The notes under the pieces: model-generated
The model's input: only the letters and a program-made list of their open reading frames with translations
Database searches by the model: none
What the model was told of the DNA's origin: nothing
Part shown: piece after piece, positions 1 through 6,583 of the stretch
Layout: each line of letters opens with the position of its first letter
How positions within the stretch are numbered: position 1 is the first letter of the stretch
Assembly (NCBI GenBank): GCA_036519575.1
Contig: DATDKZ010000079.1
Coordinates: 1 to 13,977, forward strand
Origin: AC-69 sp036519575
GTDB lineage: Bacteria > Actinomycetota > UBA4738 > HRBIN12
Reading direction: 5' to 3'
DNA: 13,977 nucleotides
Program-made: the position numbers and the translations under genes

Positions 1-598
1 TCCCGCCGATGGCTCCGAACGCGACACCGATCCCGAGGGGCCAGAAGAACGCGGCCAGGTGCGAGGGGTGACCCGATAGGGGTGCGGCGTCGGGGAGCGC
101 AAGGCGAAGGCTCAACCCCCACGAGGCGATCCAGCTGAGGACGGCGTAGGGGACGGCGACCTTGGCTCCGTGGATTCCCCGGCGGAGCTCGGGGCCTCCC
201 ACGGTCTGGCCGATCCTTCGCCCCGCCCGCGTCAGCATCCAGGCGGCCAGGGCGGTGCCCGACAGCAGCGCGAATGCCACCACGGCGTCCACGGCGTAGC
301 CGCCGGCCCAAGCGAGGACCTGCTCGGCATGAGCCGGCAGGCGAAGGTTGGGGGATCGAAACGCCATCCCGACGTGATGGAACGCGTAGAACAGGGCCCA
401 CCCGTACCGAGCGGCCTGGCCGGCCGACGCATCTCCCAGCGCGCCCGCCAAAAGCGCCAGGAACGCGACGACCTGCCCCAGAGCGGCGACGGAGAGTGCG
501 GCGAGGAGGGCGCCGCGGATGGCCTGCGGCCATCCGCGGCGCACCATCGACGATGCTCCCGTCTCGACCGTCTCGGTGTCGGGCGGTCCCGCCGACAT
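1..598 (-). CDS. Multi-pass membrane protein of unknown family (C-terminus beyond window)
   Basis: Open on the minus strand from ATG at 598 to the left edge: 199 codons and no stop, so the C-terminus is missing. I do not recognise the family. The N-terminal 20 residues are polar (MSAGPPDTET...). Hydrophobic segments follow at about residues 29-52, 66-80, 95-121, 146-165 and 180-198, suggesting an integral membrane protein with at least four or five helices. Small basic stretches such as RAGRR near residue 124 separate the helices. The start at 598 is chosen because purine-rich GAGAGGGG lies 6-7 nt upstream; an ATG at 547 (residue 18) is a fallback. The GC-rich frame and hydrophobic periodicity argue for a real gene, and the plus-strand readings here have no such pattern. 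It is divergent from the ABC exporter at 754. A perfect 15-bp hairpin lies within codons 19-30. Function is not inferable. Confidence 0.72.
   Translation of the reverse strand, partial: MSAGPPDTETVETGASSMVRRGWPQAIRGALLAALSVAALGQVVAFLALLAGALGDASAGQAARYGWALFYAFHHVGMAFRSPNLRLPAHAEQVLAWAGGYAVDAVVAFALLSGTALAAWMLTRAGRRIGQTVGGPELRRGIHGAKVAVPYAVLSWIASWGLSLRLALPDAAPLSGHPSHLAAFFWPLGIGVAFGAIGG
510..542. repeat. Perfect 15-bp inverted repeat with 3-nt loop
   Basis: Bases 510-524 (GCGCCGCGGATGGCC) are exactly the reverse complement of 528-542, with only TGC between. The structure lies inside the minus-strand membrane-protein gene, 56-88 nt after the 598 start and directly downstream of the alternative ATG at 547. 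In RNA it would fold into a very stable stem-loop near the start of the message. The structure is seen directly; any regulatory role is inference. Confidence 0.85.
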
Positions 599-617
599 CT
601 CCACCCCTCTCGCCAGG

Positions 618-646
618 ATCGTACCCGCGGCCTCGGACGGTCCTTC
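618..646 (-). promoter_or_regulatory. Candidate promoter for the minus-strand membrane protein
   Basis: On the minus strand, TACGAT (623 down to 618) fits the actinobacterial -10 pattern TANNNT. It sits 19 nt before the ATG at 598, predicting a leader of about 10-13 nt that contains the GAGAGGGG ribosome-binding site. At 17-bp spacing the -35 position reads GAAGGA (646-641), unlike TTGACA but the same as upstream of the EF-G-like gene. Based on pattern only. Confidence 0.4.
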
Positions 647-660
647 GGCCACATCGAGGG

Positions 661-666
661 TATCCT
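661..666 (+). promoter_or_regulatory. Weak candidate -10 box for the ABC exporter operon
   Basis: TATCCT matches TANNNT about 90 nt upstream of the ATPase start and is the best plus-strand candidate between 599 and 753. No recognisable -35 hexamer is seen at 16-18 bp. If used, the 5' leader would be about 80 nt and would include the inverted repeat at 688-702 and the GAGGAG ribosome-binding site at 743-748. Confidence 0.25.
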
Positions 667-687
667 GCCTGCCTGCTCGAACGGGCC

Positions 688-702
688 GCTCGGTTCCCGA
701 GC
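688..702. repeat. Short inverted repeat in the leader of the ABC operon
   Basis: GCTCGG-TTC-CCGAGC is a perfect 6-bp inverted repeat with a 3-nt centre, about 50 nt upstream of the ATPase start. It could be an operator half-site pair or an RNA stem in the 5' leader. A 6-bp repeat is common in GC-rich DNA, so the evidence is limited. Confidence 0.3.
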
Positions 703-753
703 ACCTCGTCGCAACCCTGTGCAGGACGAAACGCACGAACCCGAGGAGAGACC

Positions 754-1515
754 ATGACGCCCCCAGATGACATGGCCGGTTTGTCGAGCAACGGTGCGGC
801 GGCACGCGCTGTCGACCTGTTCAAGGTCTACGGCTCGGGCGATGCAGAGGTGGTGGCGCTCGGCGGCGTCACCGTCGACTTCGAGTCAGGGCGGTTCACC
901 GCGATCATGGGCGCGTCGGGGTCGGGAAAGTCCACGCTGCTCCACTGCATGGCCGGCCTCGACGCCCCGACGTCGGGGCAGGTGTACATCGGCGACGTGG
1001 ACCTCACGACCCTGTCGGAGAAGCAGCTCACGCTGATCCGGCGGGACAAGGTCGGATTCGTGTTCCAGGCGTACAACCTGGTGCCGACCCTCACCGCGGC
1101 CGAGAACATCACGCTCCCGCTCGACATCGCCGGCGACAAGCCCGACCGGGGATGGTTCGACACCGTCGTTGACGCCGTGGGGCTCCGGTCCCGCCTGGGC
1201 CACCGCCCGAACGAGCTCTCGGGAGGTCAGCAGCAGCGGGTGGCGGGGGCCAGGGCCCTGGTCAGCAAGCCCGAGATCGTCTATGCGGACGAGCCCACCG
1301 GGAACCTGGACTCGAAGAGCAGCGTGGAACTGCTGTCGTTCCTCCGCAGCGCCGTCGACGACCATCACCAGACGATCGTCATGGTCACCCACGACCCGAG
1401 CGCCGCGAGCTTCGCCGACCGAGTCGTCTTCCTCTCCGACGGCCACGTCGTGGACGAGATGCGCGACCCGACCTCCGAGCGCGTGCTCGATCGGCTGAAG
1501 TCGCTGGAGGTCTGA
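754..1515 (+). CDS. ABC transporter ATP-binding protein, MacB/LolD type
   Basis: This is a 253-aa cytoplasmic ATPase that would power the FtsX-family permease encoded next. All ABC motifs are present: Walker A GASGSGKST (residues 53-61), Q-loop Q105 in VFQAYNLVPTLTAAEN, signature LSGGQQQR (155-162), Walker B IVYADEP with catalytic E180, D-loop GNLDS, and H-loop H213 in VTHD. The QAYNL and LTAxEN segments are typical of the MacB/LolD subfamily. Start ATG 754 is chosen because GAGGAG (743-748) sits 5 nt upstream and homology begins just after it; the frame is open further upstream, but that sequence is arginine-rich and not protein-like. The usual RVAIARAL after the signature reads RVAGARAL here. 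Family members act in mechanotransmission or lipid, peptide and drug efflux; the substrate cannot be told. Confidence 0.95.
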   Translation: MTPPDDMAGLSSNGAAARAVDLFKVYGSGDAEVVALGGVTVDFESGRFTAIMGASGSGKSTLLHCMAGLDAPTSGQVYIGDVDLTTLSEKQLTLIRRDKVGFVFQAYNLVPTLTAAENITLPLDIAGDKPDRGWFDTVVDAVGLRSRLGHRPNELSGGQQQRVAGARALVSKPEIVYADEPTGNLDSKSSVELLSFLRSAVDDHHQTIVMVTHDPSAASFADRVVFLSDGHVVDEMRDPTSERVLDRLKSLEV

Positions 1516-1520
1516 TCCTC

Positions 1521-4073
1521 GTGCTGCACGCCACGCTGAAGAGCCTCCTGGCCCGCAAGCTTCGTCTCGCCCTCACCGCGCTCTCGATCGTCCTTGGCGT
1601 GGGGTTCGTGGCGGGGACGTTCGTCCTGACCGACACCATGAACAAGGCGTTCGACGATCTGTTCACCCAGGCCGCCTCGGGGAGCGACGTCATCGTCCGG
1701 GCGACGTCGGCGTTCGAGCCGAGCCAGGCGGGCCCGGGAGGTGGCGGGGGTGAGCAACGCGAGCCGATCCCCGAGAACCTGGTCGCCACCGTGAGGGGCG
1801 TTGCGGGCGTCCGCTCGGCGGAGGGCAGTGTCTCGGGCTACGCGCAGATGGTCGATCCGAAGACGGGCGACACCATCGGCGGGGTCGGCCCGCCGACGAT
1901 CGGGGGGAACTGGAACACCACGGCGGACGCCACGCTCGAGCTGCGGTCGGGGACCCCGCCCACCGGCCCCGACCAGGTGGTAGTGGACGCGGCGACCGCG
2001 AAGAAGTACCAGCTCTCGGTGGGTCAGACCATCAGGATCCTGTTCCAGGGACCGTCGCGCGAATTCCGGATCGTGGGCATCGCCGGGTTCGGGACGGCGG
2101 ACAACCTGGGCGGGGCCACGCTCGCACTGTTCGATACGGCGACCGCCCACCAGGTCCTGGACAAGGTGGGCGTGGTCGACGAGATCGACGTGATCGCGGA
2201 CCCCGGCGTGTCGGACACCGAGCTCCGAGGGAGCATCCAGGATGCCCTCCCCACTGGGGTCGAGGCGGTCACCAGCACCACCGTCGCCGACGAGAACTCG
2301 CAAGCGCTGAAGGAGGCGCTGGGGTTCTTCCGGACGGCGCTGCTCGTCTTCGCGTTCATCGCCCTGTTCGTCGGCGCGTTCATCATCTTCAACACCTTCT
2401 CGATCATCGTCGCCCAGCGCATGCGTGAGCTCGCCCTGTTGCGGACTCTCGGCGCAACCCGCCGACAGGTGATGACGTCGGTGATCGTGGAGGCCTTCGC
2501 CGTTGGGCTGTTCGCCTCGGTCCTTGGGATCGTCGCCGGCATCGGAATCGCCCTCGGACTCCAGGGGCTGCTCGCGGCATTCAACATCGATCTCCCCAGC
2601 ACCTCGCCCCAGCTTGAGCCGCGCACGATCATCGTGGCGCTCTTCATCGGGACGGTCGTCACGGTCTTCTCCTCGATCCTGCCCGCGTGGCGAGCGGCCA
2701 AGGTCGCCCCGGTCCAAGCCCTGCGGGAGTCGCAGGAGACCGGGGCCGGGGGGTCGTGGGGGCGACGGCTCGTGGTCGGGCTCCTGGTCACGGTCGGCGG
2801 GATGGCGGCCCTCCTGTACGGCCTGTTCGGAACGCCCTCCAGCACTGCGATCCTCATCGGGGCCGGAGCGGCGGCCACGTTCATCGGCATCGCCATCCTG
2901 TCCCCGCTCGTCGCCAGGCCGATCGCCGCGGCGATCGGGGCGCCCATCCGGGGCCTGGGCATCCAGGGCAAGCTGGGGAGGGAGAACGCCATGCGCAACC
3001 CACGCCGCTCTGCCTCGACGGCCGCCGCGCTGATGATCGGGCTGGGGTTGGTGGCGATGGTGGCCATCCTGGCGGCGTCGCTGAAGGCGTCGTTCGATGC
3101 CGCGCTCAACGAGACGCTGAAGGCCGACCTGATCCTGTCGACGTCCTCGTCCTTGCCGTTCAGCCCGGACGCCGCGGCCAGGACGCGCCGGGTGCCGGGC
3201 GTGGCCGCCGCGTCGGAGTTTCGACAGGGGGGGTTCCGGGTGAACGGATCGACGGCGTTCCTGACCGCCGTCGATCCGTCCACGGTCGAGCAGGTCACCT
3301 CGCTGAAGGAGTCGCCCGGCTCCATCCAATCGTTGGCGGATGGGGACGTGCTGGTGTTCGACGACGTGGCCACGAAGAACGGTTGGGCGGTCGGCGACAC
3401 CCTCCCGGCCGCCTTCGGGACGGTGGGCAGGACCTCGCTCACGGTCGGGGGCACCTACGACGAGAATCGTCTGGTCGGCAACTACGTGGTCTCGCTCGAG
3501 ACCTACGGGAAGTACTTCCCTGAGCAACTCGACACGTTCGTGATGGTGAAGCTCCAACCCGGAGCGGACCTACAGACGGTGCAGGGGGCGATCGAGGAGG
3601 CGACCCGGAGCTTCGGCAACATCGAGGTGCAGAACCAGACGGCGTTCCGGGACCAGCAGGCCGGATTCATCAACCAATTGGTCGGGCTGATCACCGCGCT
3701 GCTGGCGATGGCCATCCTCATCGCGTTGTTCGGCATCGTGAACACCCTCGGCCTGTCCATCTTCGAGCGAACCCGCGAGCTCGGGCTGCTGCGAGCGGTG
3801 GGCATGAGCCGGCGACAGGTGCGGTCGATGATCCGGTGGGAGTCGGTGATCATCGCCATCCTCGGCGCCGTGTTGGGCATCGTCATCGGCGTCGCGTTCG
3901 GCTGGTCGATCCAGCAGGCGCTGGCGTCCCAGGGACTGACCGAGCTTCGGGTCCCCGGTGGGCAGCTCGTTCTGTACTTCATCCTCGCGGGCTTCGCGGG
4001 CGTGCTGGCTGCGATCCTGCCGGCCCGCCGGGCGGCCAGGTTGAACGTCCTTCGGGCCATCTCGTACGAGTAG
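1521..4073 (+). CDS. ABC transporter permease, FtsX/MacB family, two-repeat form
   Basis: This 850-aa inner-membrane permease is the partner of the upstream ATPase. Start GTG 1521 follows the ATPase stop by 5 bp, with GGAGG at 1506-1510 as ribosome-binding site. It has two FtsX-type halves: TM 20-37, an extracytoplasmic MacB_PCD-like domain (about 40-268), TMs near 272-298, 323-350 and 369-390; then TMs near 414-435 and 442-463, a second half with TM 499-522, an external domain (about 523-715), and TMs 718-745, 774-797 and 814-834. Each half carries the family motif at the cytoplasmic coupling region: RELALLRTLGATRRQV (302-317) and RELGLLRAVGMSRRQV (752-767). The protein ends in PARRAARLNVLRAISYE. 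This two-repeat architecture is common in Actinobacteria and is thought to extract or export lipids or peptides. A glycine-rich loop (residues 71-77) interrupts the first external domain. Substrate unknown. Confidence 0.95.
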   Translation: MLHATLKSLLARKLRLALTALSIVLGVGFVAGTFVLTDTMNKAFDDLFTQAASGSDVIVRATSAFEPSQAGPGGGGGEQREPIPENLVATVRGVAGVRSAEGSVSGYAQMVDPKTGDTIGGVGPPTIGGNWNTTADATLELRSGTPPTGPDQVVVDAATAKKYQLSVGQTIRILFQGPSREFRIVGIAGFGTADNLGGATLALFDTATAHQVLDKVGVVDEIDVIADPGVSDTELRGSIQDALPTGVEAVTSTTVADENSQALKEALGFFRTALLVFAFIALFVGAFIIFNTFSIIVAQRMRELALLRTLGATRRQVMTSVIVEAFAVGLFASVLGIVAGIGIALGLQGLLAAFNIDLPSTSPQLEPRTIIVALFIGTVVTVFSSILPAWRAAKVAPVQALRESQETGAGGSWGRRLVVGLLVTVGGMAALLYGLFGTPSSTAILIGAGAAATFIGIAILSPLVARPIAAAIGAPIRGLGIQGKLGRENAMRNPRRSASTAAALMIGLGLVAMVAILAASLKASFDAALNETLKADLILSTSSSLPFSPDAAARTRRVPGVAAASEFRQGGFRVNGSTAFLTAVDPSTVEQVTSLKESPGSIQSLADGDVLVFDDVATKNGWAVGDTLPAAFGTVGRTSLTVGGTYDENRLVGNYVVSLETYGKYFPEQLDTFVMVKLQPGADLQTVQGAIEEATRSFGNIEVQNQTAFRDQQAGFINQLVGLITALLAMAILIALFGIVNTLGLSIFERTRELGLLRAVGMSRRQVRSMIRWESVIIAILGAVLGIVIGVAFGWSIQQALASQGLTELRVPGGQLVLYFILAGFAGVLAAILPARRAARLNVLRAISYE
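2919..2938. repeat. Perfect 20-bp palindrome in the permease gene
   Basis: The bases from CCGATCGCCG at 2919 to 2938 form an exact self-complementary palindrome centred on CGCGG, inside codons for ARPIAAAIG. The Ala/Ile/Gly codon mix of a membrane helix easily produces such sequence in GC-rich DNA, so a function is doubtful. Confidence 0.5.
3244..3279. repeat. Perfect 14-bp inverted repeat with 8-nt loop in the permease gene
   Basis: ACGGATCGACGGCG (3244-3257) is exactly complementary to CGCCGTCGATCCGT (3266-3279), with TTCCTGAC as loop. It lies in the coding region of the second external domain (about residues 575-586). The mRNA could form a strong stem-loop here. The repeat is seen directly; its effect is unknown. 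Confidence 0.75.
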
Positions 4074-4092
4074 TCGGCCGTCGGCGGCTGAC
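4073..4092 (+). terminator. Candidate terminator hairpin after the ABC operon
   Basis: GTCGGCCG (4073-4080), loop TCGG and CGGCTGAC (4085-4092) form an 8-bp stem with one G-T wobble, beginning on the last base of the permease stop codon. No T-tract follows (AGCACGAAG), so it is not a classical intrinsic terminator, though U-poor hairpins are common at actinobacterial gene ends. It also lies just upstream of the thrS promoter candidate, fitting a transcription-unit boundary. Confidence 0.5.
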
Positions 4093-4130
4093 AGCACGAA
4101 GACGCGCGCAGGTGCACGGAGCCGTGCGGC

Positions 4131-4136
4131 TATCAT
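4131..4136 (+). promoter_or_regulatory. Candidate -10 box giving a leaderless thrS transcript
   Basis: TATCAT matches TANNNT strongly and ends 8 nt before the thrS ATG at 4145, so transcription would start at or very near the start codon. No Shine-Dalgarno precedes the ATG, consistent with leaderless translation. No clear -35 is seen. The 71-bp gap is too short for a T-box leader, which sometimes controls thrS in Firmicutes. Confidence 0.5.
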
Positions 4137-4144
4137 GGCTGCCC

Positions 4145-6073
4145 ATGCCGCAGATCGAGCTCCCCGACGGGCACCGCGTCGCGCTCCCCGAGGGCGAGCC
4201 GATCGGCTCGATCCTGCCTCCCGAAGCGATCGTCGCCCGGTTCGACGGCGAGTTGGTGGACCTGTCGTTCGTCCCGGAGCGCGACGGAACGGTGGAACCT
4301 GTGACTGTGGACCAGCCCGACGGGCTGCATGTCCTTCGGCATTCCACGGCCCATGTGATGGCCCAGGCGGTATGCGAGCTGATCCCCGGCGCGAAGTACG
4401 CGATCGGCCCACCGATCGAGGACGGGTTCTACTACGACTTCGAGCTCCCGCAGCCACTCACCCCGGACGACCTCCCGCGGATCCGAGCGCGGATGGACGA
4501 GATCCGGGCGGCGGACCAGCCCTTCGTCCGGGAAGAGCTGTCACGTCAACAGGCGCTCGAGCAGTTCGCGGACCAGCCGTACAAGCGGGAGATCATCGAG
4601 GGCCTCGACGAAGCCGAGGGCGCCGGCGCGGACACGGTGGTGGTCTATCGGAGTGGCGAGTGGTCCGACCTGTGCCGGGGTCCGCACGTGCCGTCCACCG
4701 GGCGGCTCGGCTCGTTCATCCTGTTGAAGCTGGCCGGCGCCTACTGGCGGGGCGACGAGTCGCGTCCCATGCTCCAGCGGATCTACGGGACCGCGTGGCC
4801 GACCGAGAAGGACCTGGAGGCGTATCTCCACCGGGTGGAGGAGGCGGAGCGCCGCGATCACCGGAAGCTCGGGCGCCAGCTGGACCTGTTCTCCTTCCCC
4901 GAGGAGCTGGGGCCCGGGCTCGTCGTGTGGCACCAGCGTGGGGGGATCTTCCGCAAGCAACTCGAGGATTATGTCCGGGATCTTCATCTCGAGCGGGGCT
5001 ACGATCTCGTAGTCACGCCCCATCTGGCCCGCCGCGTGCTGTGGGACACCTCAGGCCACACGGCGAAGTTCATCGAGAATATGTACCCGGTCATGGACGA
5101 CGGGCAGGGCAACGAGTACTTCGTCAAGCCAATGAACTGCCCGTTCCACGTCCTGGTCTACAAGTCGCAGGTGCGCTCCTACCGCGACTTGCCGATGCGC
5201 CTGTCCGAGCTCGGCACCGTGTACCGGTACGAGCGAGCCGGTGTCGTCCACGGACTGCTTCGTGTTCGGGGCATGACCCAGGACGACTCGCACATCATCT
5301 GCCGGGAGGACCAGCTGATCGACGAGATCCTGTCCGTCTTCGACCTCACGCTCGACATCCACCGTACCTTCGGGTTCGAGGATCCGGTGGTCACCCTGTC
5401 GACGAAGCCCGGCCAGGCCATCGGCGAGGAGTCGATGTGGGCCCGGGCCATCGAGGCCCTGACGAAGGCGCTGAACAACAGCGGGCTCGAGTACGCCGTG
5501 GCCGAGGGGGAGGGAGCGTTCTACGGCCCGAAGGTGGACTTTCACTTCCGAGATGCGATCGGGCGCCTGTGGCAGCTGACCACGGTGCAGGTCGACTTCG
5601 CCCTGCCCGAGCGGTTCGACATGGAGTTCGTGGGCGAGGACAACGAGCGCCATCGCCCCGTGATGATCCACCGGGCAATCCTCGGATCCCTCGAGCGATT
5701 CTCGGGGGTGTTGATCGAGCACTACGCCGGGGCCTTTCCGCTGTGGCTCGCGCCCGAGCAGGTGCGGCTGGTGCCGGTGGCCGACCGCCACGTGGAGCAT
5801 GCGCGCGAGCTGGCGGAGAGGCTACGGAGCGCCGGGCTCCGGCCCTTCGTCGACGCGACCGGCGAGACCGTGGGGAAGAAGGTGCGGGCGGCCCAGCTCA
5901 TGAAGGCCCCGTACACGCTGGTCATCGGGGACCGCGAGATGGAAGGTGGAAACATCACCGTCCGCAATCGGGCGGGCGCCGAAGCAAAGGACGTGGCGCT
6001 CGACGCGTTCGTCCGGGCACTGGTCGAGGAGGCCGGCACCCGCTCGCTCCAGCAGAGCCGGTTCGGAGAGTAG
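4145..6073 (+). CDS. thrS: Threonine--tRNA ligase
   Basis: This 642-aa class II aminoacyl-tRNA synthetase charges tRNA-Thr with threonine in the cytoplasm and edits mischarged Ser-tRNA-Thr. Domains: a short TGS domain (about 1-60), editing domain with the conserved H66/H70 pair (HSTAH) and C177/H181 (CRGPH), catalytic core from about 240, and C-terminal anticodon-binding domain from about 538. Zinc ligands of the active site are visible: C332 in MNCPFH, H383 in DDSHI and H509 in MIHRA. Motif 2 is YRYERAGVVHGLLRVRG (360-376) and motif 3 includes HRAILGSLERF. Length fits the bacterial family. The ATG at 4145 is chosen because homology starts there and a TANNNT box lies just upstream; an in-frame GTG at 4124 is less likely. 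The HIT gene follows 6 bp after the stop, as in mycobacteria. Confidence 0.98.
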   Translation: MPQIELPDGHRVALPEGEPIGSILPPEAIVARFDGELVDLSFVPERDGTVEPVTVDQPDGLHVLRHSTAHVMAQAVCELIPGAKYAIGPPIEDGFYYDFELPQPLTPDDLPRIRARMDEIRAADQPFVREELSRQQALEQFADQPYKREIIEGLDEAEGAGADTVVVYRSGEWSDLCRGPHVPSTGRLGSFILLKLAGAYWRGDESRPMLQRIYGTAWPTEKDLEAYLHRVEEAERRDHRKLGRQLDLFSFPEELGPGLVVWHQRGGIFRKQLEDYVRDLHLERGYDLVVTPHLARRVLWDTSGHTAKFIENMYPVMDDGQGNEYFVKPMNCPFHVLVYKSQVRSYRDLPMRLSELGTVYRYERAGVVHGLLRVRGMTQDDSHIICREDQLIDEILSVFDLTLDIHRTFGFEDPVVTLSTKPGQAIGEESMWARAIEALTKALNNSGLEYAVAEGEGAFYGPKVDFHFRDAIGRLWQLTTVQVDFALPERFDMEFVGEDNERHRPVMIHRAILGSLERFSGVLIEHYAGAFPLWLAPEQVRLVPVADRHVEHARELAERLRSAGLRPFVDATGETVGKKVRAAQLMKAPYTLVIGDREMEGGNITVRNRAGAEAKDVALDAFVRALVEEAGTRSLQQSRFGE

Positions 6074-6079
6074 CGGGCG

Positions 6080-6577
6080 GTGGAACGGCTGTGGTCGCCG
6101 TGGCGGATGGAGTACATCGAGGCGGCGAAGGGCGAGCCGGACGGATGCATCTTCTGCGACCTTCCGGCCAAGGGCGACGATGCGGTCGCGCTGATCCTGG
6201 CTCGGGGTGAGCGGGGATTCGTGCTCATGAACTCCTTCCCCTACAACCCCGGTCACCTGATGGTCGCGCCGTTCCGGCACACCGGCGACTTCGAGGACAT
6301 CCACGATGATGAGCTCTCGGACCTGGACGGACTGATGAAACGCTCGCTCCGCGCCCTGCGGGAGGAGATGGAGCCGCACGGCTTCAACATCGGGATGAAC
6401 CTCGGGCGGGTGGCGGGCGCCGGCATCCCCGACCACGTGCACTGGCACGTCGTCCCCCGGTGGAACGGCGATACGAACTTCATGCCGGTAGTTGGTCAGA
6501 CCCGGGTCCTGCCCGAGCTGCTCGAGGAGACCTACCGCAAGCTGGCCCCTCGATTCCAACGATCAGGGGAGCAGTAA
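6080..6577 (+). CDS. HIT-family nucleotide phosphorylase/hydrolase (Rv2613c-like, Ap4A phosphorylase)
   Basis: This 165-aa cytoplasmic protein carries the histidine-triad motif H119-V-H121-W-H123-VV; H121 would be the nucleophile that forms a nucleotidyl-enzyme intermediate. C23 and C26 (CIFC) are a probable zinc pair typical of this branch. The N-terminal WSPWRMEYI segment and the position directly after thrS match mycobacterial Rv2613c, which is reported to be a diadenosine tetraphosphate phosphorylase. Ap4A is a by-product of aminoacyl-tRNA synthetases, so pairing with thrS makes sense, though that link is inference. Start GTG 6080 has GGAGAG (6065-6070) 9 nt upstream and lies 6 bp after the thrS stop, so the two genes are almost certainly co-transcribed. 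The stop is only 6 bp from the convergent EF-G-like gene, leaving no room for a separate terminator. Confidence 0.93.
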   Translation: MERLWSPWRMEYIEAAKGEPDGCIFCDLPAKGDDAVALILARGERGFVLMNSFPYNPGHLMVAPFRHTGDFEDIHDDELSDLDGLMKRSLRALREEMEPHGFNIGMNLGRVAGAGIPDHVHWHVVPRWNGDTNFMPVVGQTRVLPELLEETYRKLAPRFQRSGEQ

Positions 6578-6583
6578 CGGGCG

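Noticed and set aside
274..753. Upstream extension of the ABC ATPase frame
   Set aside because: Arg/Pro-rich, overlaps the divergent membrane-protein gene, and ATG 754 has a good ribosome-binding site just before the conserved region.
1365..3557. Long minus-strand open frame (730 codons) opposite the ABC genes
   Set aside because: Antisense shadow of the ATPase and permease; highly charged Arg/Asp/Gly composition typical of reversed GC-rich codons.
3836..4144. Upstream extension of the thrS frame
   Set aside because: Lies inside the permease gene; homology to threonyl-tRNA synthetase begins at ATG 4145.
4074..4144. T-box or other riboswitch upstream of thrS
   Set aside because: Only 71 bp, half of it a terminator-like hairpin; no T-box sequence, and the -10 box adjoins the start codon.
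4401..4418. CGATCGG-CCCA-CCGATCG inverted repeat in thrS
   Set aside because: A 7-bp stem is common by chance in GC-rich coding DNA, and the encoded residues (AIGPPIEDG) are conserved for protein reasons.
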